Below are positions 23,601 through 33,869 of a stretch of 64,000 bases of DNA, piece by piece (the stretch's first letter is position 1; every line of letters begins with the position of its first letter). Below the pieces are notes generated by a model. It searched no databases and had not been told where the DNA came from. It saw only the letters and a list, made by a program, of their open reading frames with translations. Origin of the DNA: Pohlia nutans (Eukaryota > Streptophyta > Bryopsida > Bryales > Mniaceae); NCBI GenBank assembly GCA_022496805.1, contig CM040087.1:6460001-6524000 (forward strand). Reading direction: 5' to 3'. Position numbers and translations under genes: made by a program.

Positions 23601-26600
23601 GATCTGAACGTGAAGTTTCAAAGTCATCGAAGCAGGTACTGGGATGTGGGTGGGTGGGTGGGCGTGTGTGGGGATTTTGGTAAGGCACATGAGGTCTGGG
23701 GTTGTAAGTAGACATTGCCGTTAGTAGGTGGGTGGATGGACTTGATCCTTTTTTACTGACGTGTGGTGTTTCAGGGATTACACCAATCCTTATCTGCCAG
23801 TGGCTCCTTCAGCAATCGATGGCAGTACTCAGGTGAGTAGGGTAGCTGTGTTGTAATTGTGGAGATTGTTGTCGGTTTTTTATGTCAGATGTGATGCAAG
23901 CAGGTTGATAACGATTAATGTTGTGTGTTTGAATACAACAGTTCAGCGTTGGACCGGATGGAAAGAGGAGGGAGCCCGAGAGTAACGTGCTTCTAGTTTC
24001 TATTGAGAACATGCAGTACGCGGTGACAATCGATGTGATCCACACTGTATGTGCCTCAGAGTTTGCTTGTGATGTAACTTTCGTGGTTTAATCTTGAGGA
24101 GCTTATTTGGTGCTAACTAGAAATCAATTTGAGGGTGAAAGCATCGAGTTGTTGGCGAGGGATTCAAGTAGTCGCTCTTTGGTGTTGCTATCCTGGTTTG
24201 TGGGCTTGTTTGGATTTGGATGGTGTGTAGTGATATTGGGGCTTGGTTGTGGCAGGTGTTTTCAGCTTTTGGATTCGTGCAGAAGATTGCAATTTTTGAG
24301 AAGAGTGCCGGTTTTCAAGCATTGGTTCAGTATCCAGGTATGATAGTGATGTCCGTGGTGCATTTGTGATAAGGAAGTTACTAGTGATTGTGGCGGTGAG
24401 ATGAGAGTGATTTGTTTAGGGGCCTCGTGAAAGTTGTTCTTGGGGTAGTTGAAAGGAACATTTGTAGATTGGAGAGTATTGATTACTTGGATGTGTTTGG
24501 CTTCCTTGGAGAGTGGTTCATGATTTTGTTTTTTTGAGGGTAATGTTGGATGGAGTTGATGCGTTATAGTTGTGTGGCGTGGCAATGCTTTCTTAGTTGG
24601 TCTGGGAAGCAGGATTTGAAATAGCAGATGTTCTGGCTGCTGGTATTGGCCTTAATGGGAGTGCAGGGGATTGCAGAATGTGGCATAGCAATATGTGGGA
24701 GGTGCATTTTGGATGTAGGTGGCATCTAATGAGGTGCGGTTTTGTTACTTCATGCAGATATTCCAACTGCGGTAGGGGCAAAGGAAGCACTGGAAGGGCA
24801 TTGCATTTACGACGGCGGGTTCTGCAAGCTTCATTTGTCATACTCTCGGCACACTGATTTAAATGTAAAGGTACTCCCCCCTGGTATAGGTTTATAGGCT
24901 AGCCCGTGCATGATGGCTTCACTATGTGGGTATCATCAAAACGACAAAGACTTATTTGGCATGATGATGTAAGTTGCAACGAGGACGTTGTGAGGGTGTT
25001 CCACATGGTGAAGTCATCATGCAAGAAGTCAGGAGTTGGTGAACGAGATGTGTAATTATGGCGGTGTTTTGGAGATCCTTATGGTATCACAGAGCCGGGA
25101 TCTGGAAGACCAAGCGTTCTCCAATTGTTGACTTCTTTGAGTAATAGATATGGGCTAGCGGTACTGGTTAGGGCGATAGCTGCCTTTGGATGCAGTCATG
25201 GAGTTTGGCGGTGGCATGAATGGATCCGTCGTATGTGGAGATCATTGGTGATTCGGTAATCACACTGGGCCGATGACTATGTGTTAGAAGGGAACTTTGT
25301 GATGTTGTATTTTCGTGGTTGTCTACCTAGTCCGAGTCTTAGAAGTGGGTAAGACGGTAGTATCACTTTCCGAAATGCTACTGTAGTGGTTTTAGTAGAG
25401 GTTTCTAGTGCAGCAAATCGGAATGGACAGTCAGCGGTGATCTTGTCTGCCATAATGAACTGTGTAGTGATTTTATTTCGTAGAAGCTCCAGGCTGTAGT
25501 GGGGCTTCCTCGTTAGATTTGCGATTGACAGTTGTGGAGTTTTGTGAGAGTAGGAGAATTGGATTCCTTTCAGGTCTGTTTCATGGGGTGAGGGGTTGGG
25601 AAGTTCATTTGGGAGCTCTATGCACCTGACATGGAATTCTAGTGTTGTGATGCATCGTGTTTGGTGTTCTGCCGGGGCTGCTTGCTTGGTGCACTTAACC
25701 CCTAAGTGACGGATGAACCATTTTATGGTCTTTGCCCTTTTTTTATGGGCTGCCCAAAATAGATTTTTTTATATAGAAAATAGAAAATATTTTTAAATAG
25801 GTAATCAAGTCTACTTTCCAACCCAATTTGAATCATGTCAATCCGAGTTAAACTCCACCCGGGAGAAATTTCCAAAGAAAAACACTTCTACATTGTCTAG
25901 TGTTAGAAAACTTACTATTTGGGGAAAGTAATGATGTTCTCTCCGTTGAAAAATTTGCAATTTTTGATTTTAGAATAGAATGTCTAGAAATTTCACAAAA
26001 TTTCACATTCTAAAAATAAAATTTGTGATTTTTATAAATATTTGAAGTTAAATGCTTCTAAATTCATTATGAGATGATAAAAAACTAATTTTTGATATTT
26101 GATCGTATGGAAAATTACTAAACATCAAGCTCGTCATTTTCTCTTTTGGACCAAACTTCATCAAAGTTGAAGAAGTAATTTTTTATAACACATTTATGTT
26201 TTGCCCTTACCCCCTCCGTCATTTAGGGGTTAATACAGACAGGAAGTGGGTTTAGCGTTTGTGGTTTTGTTTATCCTAAGGAATGTGGAGGTGGGATTGA
26301 AACATTTTATTTTGTTTTTAGCCTATGCCGTTTGGAGAAATGGGTGTTATTCGACGTGGCTGTAGAGTTTGGTGTTGAGGTTGGGAAATGGGGTTGGTGA
26401 CGCAGGTGAACAATGACAGAAGCAGGGATTACACGCTTCCCCCAAGTCAGCCTCCTGTTTTGGGTCAAGCTCCAGGAGTGGGTCTGGATGGACACCAAGC
26501 CCCCCCTGCAGGTGGTGGGCCTGGGTACCCGGGAGCACAGTATGGGGCTGGGCCACCTCCTCAAGACTCTGGTGCACAGCAGCAAGCTTGGGAGGTGGAA

Positions 26601-26984
26601 GGAAGTGGCAAAGCACAACAGGTTTCGGGTCCGATGGGAGGACAGGCGATGGGCGGGCAGCAGGCGATGTACATGAGTCATCAACAACACGGGGGATCCG
26701 GGGGGCACCCGGGGCAGCACGGTCCTCCCGGTGCGCCGGGGTCGTATCAGGGTCCTCCGGGTCCAGTGACTTCGATGGGTCCAATGTCAGGGCCACCGAT
26801 GGGAGGACCGATGGGACCGCCTGGGCACATGGGCGGACCCGGAATGCATTCGCAAGGGCAACAGAACCACCACATGGGGCCTCCAGGGCACCCAATGGGA
26901 GGACAGTATCAACAGATGCATGGTCCACCAGGTCACCAGGGTATGGGTCCTTCAAATGGAGGGCCTGGTGGGTATTACATGTGA
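20694..26984 (+). CDS. PTB: Polypyrimidine tract-binding protein, PTB1/PTB2 type (copy A)
   Basis: Ten exons: 20694-20879, 21607-21816, 22954-23016, 23212-23285, 23540-23635, 23775-23832, 23942-24046, 24256-24337, 24758-24870 and 26406-26984. All introns are GT-AG; the product is 521 residues. The ATG at 20694 gives MASAAGQPQFRYTQPPSKVL, the normal plant start. RRM1 spans ~17-98 (VLHVRNLPWECSEEELIEL), RRM2 ~111-213 (NVLLVTIEGVEAGDVSIDVL) and RRM3 ~245-338 (NVLLVSIENMQYAVTIDVIH). The tail (~340-521) is Gly/Pro/Gln/Met-rich, with repeated GPP and PMGG units. PTBs bind pyrimidine-rich RNA and control alternative splicing in nucleus and cytoplasm. Intron 9 (1535 bp) holds a TTAA transposon (25699-26229). 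Exon 10 lacks nine bases present in copy B just after DRSRDYT. No disabling change is seen. Confidence 0.95.
25699..26229. mobile_element. TTAA-family MITE in PTB-A intron 9
   Basis: 531 bp flanked by TTAA at 25695-25698 and 26230-26233. Ends are CCCCTAAGTGACGG and, reverse-complemented, CCCCTAAATGACGG. PTB copy B has the matching intron with only one TTAA at 62954-62957, between the same flanks (GTGCAC on one side and AGGAAGTGGGTTTAGCG on the other). That is a precise unoccupied site. TTAA duplication and a CCC-starting terminus match piggyBac architecture. No open frame of interest; interior differs from subfamily A. Confidence 0.95.
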
Positions 26985-27400
26985 TTTTGGTCGCCCTGTA
27001 TGTCTCTTAGGTTGTAGTGATTAGGGTTTTTTGAATGTAGGTTAGGTGGAAGATTTGTTTGAAATACATGGATTTGGGATTACACGAGTCCTGATTTGGG
27101 CGTGTGGTCCTGAGGGACTAGTTTCTGTGGCGGTGTATGCCCATCAGTACCGGAGTGGTCTGCAAGTTTATCCTCGGCTATTTGATAGCTTTAATAGTTT
27201 GATTGGTGTACGAAATCACTCTCTGTGCCATTTTCCCACAATGAGGTTTCTTTGTGTTAGATTTGGAGTTAGGAGTGGAGGGTTAGGATGAATAGATTGG
27301 GTGGAAGTTGTATTATTTTAGAGTTTGAATGAATCTGCAAGGTTAGTGGTTGATTTTGTTTTATGATATACTTTGATCGGTGAGTGGTAGTTTTTTCGGG
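26985..27400 (+). other. PTB-A 3' UTR / 3' flank, conserved with copy B
   Basis: Sequence after the stop codon matches the region after the copy B stop (61880-62213, minus strand), including TTTGGTCGCCCTGTATGTCTC and GGAGTGGAGGGTTAGGATGA. Similarity fades at roughly 27350-27400. This gives the minimum extent of the duplicated unit on the 3' side. Confidence 0.7.
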
Positions 27401-29260
27401 ATCCTGTGGGGAGTGACGTCTGGGAATCATACTTTGAATGGTTTAAGTCTTCGAATGCGTCCTTACCATGAGTCATGTATGAGTCCAATGAAGAGTCATG
27501 TTTTGGGGTTTGTTCAAGAATGCAGTAGAATATATTTATAGAATCTTATCTTTCATCTTCTGACCCGATCTTCCATCTTACATTCCGACGTCCTTGTCTA
27601 GTAGTCCACGGCAGACGATGGTTGAGGTCCAAGGCTGAGACATGGCTAAATTATGGCCATGGCTGTCCTGTTTCCTGGCCAGTGGGACTTCCAATGATGT
27701 GTCCAGTTACGGAGGACCAACCTAGAGCTTCCTAGGCTTGTTGTGACTCCATCTTGCTAAGGACGGTTTTCCAATCGGACGGAAATTTTGACTTTGAGGA
27801 AATTTTCCACGCCGGCACCTTTTTATGCTTTCCATGTTTTGTTTCGGATCTGACATAGAACGGTGGCCTACATTGGGAACGTTCATTCATCTCTTCATCA
27901 TGTGTCACTTTGACATGGCAATTTCCATGTGTCACAATTATAGGTCCATATGGATGGCTTTCCAATCTACATTTCAGGTTTGGCACATCATTAGGGCGGA
28001 ACCCATGCTAAACCTCCATATTTTGTACGAATGGAAAGTGTCGGATGTCTAGTTTTTGAAGGTGCAAATGCTCAATAGAAAGCCGTCCTAATTGGTTTAG
28101 ACAAGGGACAAAGCTAGTAGAGCAAAGTTGGATCCGACTTTGTACCTTGGTTGTCTCAGTGGCAGGGACCGAGTCATTTGGGTTACCGATGACCGGGATA
28201 GCTTTGAACTATTTTAGAATTCCACCCAATGTTCTTTAAATGTTAAAGTGATTTTGTAATGGAGATCAACATGTGATTGTAAACAATGGAATAGTAACTC
28301 CACTGTCCTCGTTTTACTAAAGATCTTTAGGAATGTGGTTGCATAGGTCTATGTGTCAGAGAGTGATATATATTCCAAAAAACCTTGGTTGTGACAAGTT
28401 GCTATGAAATTATTAGTGTCCCAATAGCATTGAATGCGCTTATCTGAGTCAATGTAGATATTGCACGCAAAAAACATTCATAAACTTCCACAGTTGAGGC
28501 ACATGACATAGGAGGTTGCCATGAGAGGAAGCATGATGAAGCTAATGTGAAACAATTTCCTACACGTTAACCACAAAGAACAACAAATGTGATGACTGAC
28601 ATAGGAGGTTGCTCTAATTCTCAACGACCTAACCATGCATATTCCAAAACTAGGGCAAAAGGTAACAATGTGTGCCTCTTAAGGAGAATTACACATGCAT
28701 CTCATCATCTTGTGTTGCAATTGCTATAAATTACTAGTGTTGGACTGTTGAGCTGCGTTTATGCTAATGTTTGGCACGCCATTGTGGTATGGGACTTACG
28801 GGAGGATGTTGAACACCCTCGTCCCACATGCGAGTTGTTATGTACATGTTGAACTTCCAATTTATTTTTGTTTGTAGTCCCTATCAGTGTCCACACTTCC
28901 ATGGAAGCATTGAGCTAGAGAGATTGCTCCTACGAAAACATGGGCGAAAATATAATCCAACCTAGCTCTATCCAAGCAAATTTTTCAAGAACTTGCCGCT
29001 ACTCCTTTAGCAACGTCTAAATGACTACCGTAGCTCGCTGTCACGGTCGGCAAAACAAATTATAAAATGAGAACCTCAAATCTTTAGGAAATTATATTTT
29101 TCAAAAAGGATCTTTGTTCTATTGAGAAAAACTGCATTTTGATAATATCCACAAATTATTAGAGAATATCTACAGCATTTGGGCAAAAAAGTTAACAATC
29201 TGGCATTAGCTACTGACCATAACTGCAAGGTAAAATAATTTTGGCAGTTTGTAATCTTTT
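27400..29260. other. Intergenic DNA, unassigned
   Basis: No gene recognised. A phrase near 28801 (GAGGATGTTGAACACCCTCG) resembles the start of some plant retrotransposon LTRs, but no second LTR, primer site or polyprotein was found. The composition is mixed, then AT-rich towards 29000. Confidence 0.4.
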
Positions 29261-29899
29261 TTCATGTTGTTGTGATTCACCCAAAATTTCAAAGATTTCA
29301 ATGTAAAAGAGTTTTAAAAAAAATCAACTCATAAAATTAAACAACCAAAAAAACTCCAAAAATCACTACACTTAGAGTATTACATTAAACCAATCACAAC
29401 AAATTTCATGTACAAACTTTTATTACTTTATTTTTAATCAAGTTACAAATGAATTTTGAATTTTATGTTTCAAATTTTATAACAAAATATTGCTGACAAC
29501 AATCATAAATCTAATTATATGGATAGAATCAAAAATTTAGAATGTGATCTTTTATTCATATACCGTAACACCATAGCAGGTTTGCCACCTGCCGCACGAA
29601 TATTTAATTTTTTTGAAAAAATAAGGTTCGCCTTCCAAAAACAGATTTTTTTGAAATTCGTTTTCTCATTTATTGGATAAAAAATAATTCGTATTTTGAG
29701 TGGGATAGATGTACTGAAATTTCATCTTAATTGCATTCTTCATCCATTTGTGGCGGCCCAGAATGGTTAAACCTAACTCAATACCCTAATCTTGCTTAAG
29801 TGGTTTCCCTTAAGTTGTTGTAGAGTGTATTTCTCTGCCCTTTTCATTCTTGTATGTAATTGCATTTTCTTGTGCTTGTGTATGAGAGAAGGTTTAACT

Positions 29900-31681
29900 A
29901 TGGCACCCAAACAACAAAGAGTAGATTTTGCATTTGTTCCTATTACAAGAGAGGAGAGGGAGGTGGAAGTTGAGAAAGAGTTTTCAACTTTGAACCAGAG
30001 GTTGGAGAGGGAGCATTCAAGGCCAATCAAGGAGATTTTCAAACGGCGAGTGGGCAGACCAAGACAAACGGAGACAGTGTTGTTGAAGCCAAAGGTGGAG
30101 AAGATGAAGAGATCAGTGGGCACGAAGAAGGTTAGAGGTCCTTATACAAACTGGTTTACTCGTATTCTTTGGCCACCTATTTTCAAAGCAATGAAACAAC
30201 ATAGAAACATAGGAGGGGCATGGAATTTCTTAAGGTCTGCCTATAGGAAACCTGGAGATCTCTCTTGTGTGTATGACCATTTGTCTAAAAGCTCCATGAG
30301 AGAATGGTTTCATCCAAATGGTGACTTGAAAGACACATACAAGCGTTGTGTGGAATTTGGCACTTACTTTACCAAATCCACCCAACATTGCCCAATTTTA
30401 GACTCTCACCCTCTCTTGAAAGAAGAGATTTGTGCAATTTTGAAGAAGATGAGAAAGGCAGGGCAACCTCTCTATGCGGTTTGTATTCAGCCATTGATCA
30501 AGGCTATTATCCTTGAAAAAGCTCCACATATCCTTGAGGGTACACATTCTACTACCTTCAACGTCTCTTACGAATGGACAAAGCATTTTGTGAAAGCTGA
30601 ACTTAATTGGAGTTACTTAACTGCAGCTGGTAAACTACCAAAAGATTTTGAAGAGCAAGGCAAGACAATGGCACAACGATGTGCTTACTTGGTCAAAGTC
30701 CACAACATACCCAAGGAGTTGGTTGTGAACACTGACCAAACAGGGATTCATTTAGTTCCTACAGGAGGATCAAGGACATGGGAGACTAGAGGAGCAAAAC
30801 ATATCAAAGTTCACGGTACAGAAGACAAGCGTCAAGTTATAGTCACTGTATCTTCAGCAGCAAACGGCCATTGCTTACCTTTCCAAGTCATTTTCCAAGG
30901 TACCACCACAAAAACTTTACCTAAACTTGAAGGGGGTCGAAAAGAGTGTGAATTGTCTGGATGGAACATTTCCTACAGTTACAATCATTGGTCTACTCTA
31001 GAAACATGCAAAGAATTTGTTGAGAAGATTTTACGACCTTACCTAGATGCACAAATCCAACAAATGGCACTTCCAACAAATCAAGAGATGATATGGCTCA
31101 TTGACTGCTGGAGTGTGCACATTAGCAAAGAATTTCGAGATTGGATGAAGACACATCATCCCGAAATTCTTGTTCTCTACATACCAGCAAATTGCACAAG
31201 TGTCTATCAACCAGCAGATGTAGTGATCCAACGCCCTTTCAAGCATGCATTTCGCCAAGAGTTCAACAAGTTTACTATGGACACTATTTCAAGCCAATTG
31301 AAAGGAGGAGAAGATGTGCAAATGGATTTCAAGATGAGCAAATTAAAGCCTCACCTTTGTCATTGGCTTTACAAAGCTTGGATCAATGTTTCAAGCAGGG
31401 GTGACATGATTAGCAAAGGATGGGCACAAACAGGCCTATTAAGAGCATTTGACAATGACTTTCAAAAGCAAGCTATGTTAGACAACATGGTAAAACCATT
31501 GTTCAACAGCAGTGAAGTAGAAGTACAAGCATGTGATACTGAGTGTAATGAGGACATCGCCGTTGAAGTCTCCTTACAGACTGTGATGGAGGAAAATCTC
31601 ACAAGGGTGGCTGAATTGTCCAAAACAATCAACTCAAACAGGATGACAACAATAAGAGAACTTGCGAGGAGGAAGACTTGA
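29900..31681 (+). CDS. DDE_1-type (pogo/CENP-B-related) transposase
   Basis: A single uninterrupted frame of 593 residues starting MAPKQQRVDFAFVP; another in-frame ATG lies 18 bases upstream (29882). A VGRPRQ AT-hook-like motif occurs near residue 50, followed by a long helical DNA-binding region. The catalytic DDE_1 (PF03184) fold has all three acidic residues: D279 in VVNTDQTGIHL, D402 in WLIDCWSVH and D440 in SVYQPADVVIQRPFKHAF. The last two are separated by 37 residues. Such enzymes cut and paste DNA in the nucleus by a two-metal mechanism. The frame has no stop or frameshift, which implies recent activity or domestication. No introns are evident. Four ~56-bp tandem repeats follow at once. 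Assignment to the family is firm; activity is inferred. Confidence 0.92.
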   Translation: MAPKQQRVDFAFVPITREEREVEVEKEFSTLNQRLEREHSRPIKEIFKRRVGRPRQTETVLLKPKVEKMKRSVGTKKVRGPYTNWFTRILWPPIFKAMKQHRNIGGAWNFLRSAYRKPGDLSCVYDHLSKSSMREWFHPNGDLKDTYKRCVEFGTYFTKSTQHCPILDSHPLLKEEICAILKKMRKAGQPLYAVCIQPLIKAIILEKAPHILEGTHSTTFNVSYEWTKHFVKAELNWSYLTAAGKLPKDFEEQGKTMAQRCAYLVKVHNIPKELVVNTDQTGIHLVPTGGSRTWETRGAKHIKVHGTEDKRQVIVTVSSAANGHCLPFQVIFQGTTTKTLPKLEGGRKECELSGWNISYSYNHWSTLETCKEFVEKILRPYLDAQIQQMALPTNQEMIWLIDCWSVHISKEFRDWMKTHHPEILVLYIPANCTSVYQPADVVIQRPFKHAFRQEFNKFTMDTISSQLKGGEDVQMDFKMSKLKPHLCHWLYKAWINVSSRGDMISKGWAQTGLLRAFDNDFQKQAMLDNMVKPLFNSSEVEVQACDTECNEDIAVEVSLQTVMEENLTRVAELSKTINSNRMTTIRELARRKT

Positions 31682-31698
31682 CAACTGTACTAAAGTAA

Positions 31699-31925
31699 GT
31701 GATTCTTAAAAGTATTCATGAATGTAATTTTTTTTTACTATGAAAGATGTTTAGGTGATTCTTAAAAGTATTCATGAATGTCATTTCTTTTTTACTTTGA
31801 AGGATGTTTAGGTGGTTCTTAAAAGTATTCATGAATGTCATTTTTTTCTACTTTGAAGGATGTTTAGGTAGTTTTTAAAAGTGATCATCAATGTAATTTT
31901 TTTACTTTCAAGGATGTTTAGTGTG
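31699..31925 (+). repeat. Tandem repeat, about 56 bp x 4, after the transposase gene
   Basis: Four head-to-tail units beginning at 31699, 31755, 31812 and 31868. Each has TTCTTAAAAGTATTCATGAA followed by a T-run and GAAGGATGTTTAGG. Copies diverge towards the right. Two looser copies of another ~55-bp unit (GCAATTAGTTAGAACATATC type) follow at 31925-32010. Confidence 0.9.
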
Positions 31926-32329
31926 CAATTAGTTAGAACATATCAAATCTGTAAACATATTTAGGATGCAATTACTTACAACATGTCGAATCTGTAATCA
32001 GATTCACGTTTTGTGCAGGTAAACACATAACCTGCAAGTGGAAAAATGCAAATCGGCTTACTCTAACCTAACCCTGCTTGGTCACAATCTACGTGATGCA
32101 AGCTTCTACTCTCTGGCTCTTCAGCACTCCAAATTCTGCCGCAGACATCCCTTGCAAGGTCCTGCTCGAACAACTATCACCATCAGCAAAAAAATCCTCT
32201 TAGCTCTTAGAACAGGAACAAATCATTTTTTGGAAGCATTCAAATTATCAAAATATAGAATTAGGGCTTAGGATATGGGTATACTTACCAAATCTCCATG
32301 TGGTTCCCTTTTACTCGGCTGCAGCTTCG

Positions 32330-32540
32330 AATCTCTCTTGACCTTGGCAGCAAGCAGCTTCTCTGTTGGCCTCGGCAGCAAGCAGTTTCTCCCTGACTCT
32401 CTCGAGCTCGGCAGGAAGTAGCTTCTCTCATGGCCAGGGCAGCAAGCAACAAGCAGCTTCTCTCATGACCTCGGCAGCATGCAGCAAGCAGCTTCTGTCT
32501 TGACCTCTCCAACAAGCAGCAAGCAACAACTCTCTTGATC
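32330..32540 (+). repeat. Degenerate GCAGCAAGCAGCTTCTCTC repeats
   Basis: About six imperfect copies of a unit of roughly 35 bp centred on CGGCAGCAAGCAGCTTCTCTC. A second short degenerate motif (CGATACTCCAGCG) repeats at 32560-32665. Both lie between the transposase gene and its right inverted repeat. No coding frame is supported. Confidence 0.8.
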
Positions 32541-33215
32541 CCGGCACACAGCACCTTCAAAACTCCAGTGCCGATGCTCCAGCGCCGAAACTCTAGCCTC
32601 AAAACTGCAACTCCGATACTCCAGCGTCGATACGAGCTTCGAAATTCCAGTTTCGATACTCCAACGTTATGGGCTTGTTCGAGGTCAGCAACATGTCAAG
32701 AGAGAAAATATCAGCACACATGAAAGGATTCTGAGGCTTTTGAACAAGACTGAAAGGTGCCCTAGTGATGATTGAAGAGACAGGTTGATTAGAAAGAAAC
32801 CTCGGCAAAAATAGAAGTTGAATGAATAGAAGTTGTACATTATGAATTTTTGATTGTGTTCATACGGTTAGGTCTATGATTTCTATCACCAAATTTTTTG
32901 TATATTTTTTGTAAAGTAAAATTCAAAATTATTTTGTAATTCAATTACAAACAAGATATTGACAATTTGTAGATGAAATTTGTTATGATAGATTGAAATG
33001 TAATACTCTAAGTGTAGTGATTTTTGGAGATTTTTTGGTTGTTTGTATGTATAAGTTGACTTTTTCAAGTGCACTTTTGAACACTTTTGAACAAAGAGTT
33101 TAGAAATGTTTGGTGAATCACTGCAATATGAAATGAGGCATTAAAATTTCACAAATCATCCCCGTTCTAATCGGATCACACGCATGAAGCTAACTTTCCA
33201 TAAAATCTACAGTAA

Positions 33216-33865
33216 AATATCCAACACTGAATTAGGAATTTTTGCACTTGGCTAAGTGCATTGTTCGATGGCCACAACGGAGCAAAATTTGCACTTTTTT
33301 GAAATTTCGCCCCTCTAAAATTTCATGTATTTTCATTTTTTAAATAGCAACAACACATTTGTTCATATTGAATTTTCCATGAATTAAAAGGAAATTATAC
33401 ATTATGTGCAATATTTTTTAGTACAATTTGATAGAAAGTCAAAACAAAATGCTTCTTTTCATAAAAATGAAGGCATACACTTTAAAGTAAATAATATTTG
33501 CACTATCCTACTACATCAAAGGGTTCTCCCTTGCCTACATTCTCGATCTATATTATTTACTGCTCTACTACGTCCTGCTCATATGTATAATTATCTTCTT
33601 CTCCCAATTGACGATACTTCACTCACTCGAGGTCGTCGAATATTCCATCGACTCTAAACATCATACAATGATTTGCCAATGTCAATTGAACAAATATAAG
33701 TCAAATTTGGACTTCTTTAACTAAACAATTGCATTTATCAAAGCACATTTATAATTTAAAAACTCCAAGATGAAGTTTCAAGGCAAGTAATCCCTAGAAA
33801 CCATGATGTTCTGTATTGCTTTCATATCGCAGAATTTGACAACAAATTTGAATATGCATTGCAAA
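33216..33865. other. Intergenic DNA between transposon and satellite
   Basis: AT-rich, no gene recognised. It contains the 18-bp near-palindrome TGCACTTGGCTAAGTGCA (33243-33260), which recurs at 36595-36612 and, split, near 38570. Confidence 0.5.
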
Positions 33866-33869
33866 ATAT

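Larger units (their letters stand above)
29262..33215 (+). mobile_element. DDE-transposase element with long inverted repeats
   Basis: An approximately 4-kb unit. The transposase gene at 29900-31681 is bracketed by a left copy (29262-29580) and an inverted right copy (32818-33215) of the same ~320-390-bp sequence. The landmarks GTGATTCACC, CTACACTTAGAGTATTACAT and AATCAAAAATT occur in both. That sequence is also the body of the TTAA MITEs at 11522 and 44899. The left copy stops sooner than the right, and neither outer end shows a CCCCTAAA terminus, so the original ends may be lost. Alternatively two MITEs may happen to flank the gene. Confidence 0.65.

Noticed and set aside
26307..26955. Open frames of 137-202 codons opposite and overlapping the PTB-A tail
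   Set aside because: The Gly/Pro-rich tail gives stop-free sequence in several frames; the conserved frame is the plus-strand one.
28745..28870. Possible LTR start (GATGTTGAACACCCTCG)
   Set aside because: No second LTR, primer-binding site, polypurine tract or polyprotein motif could be found nearby.
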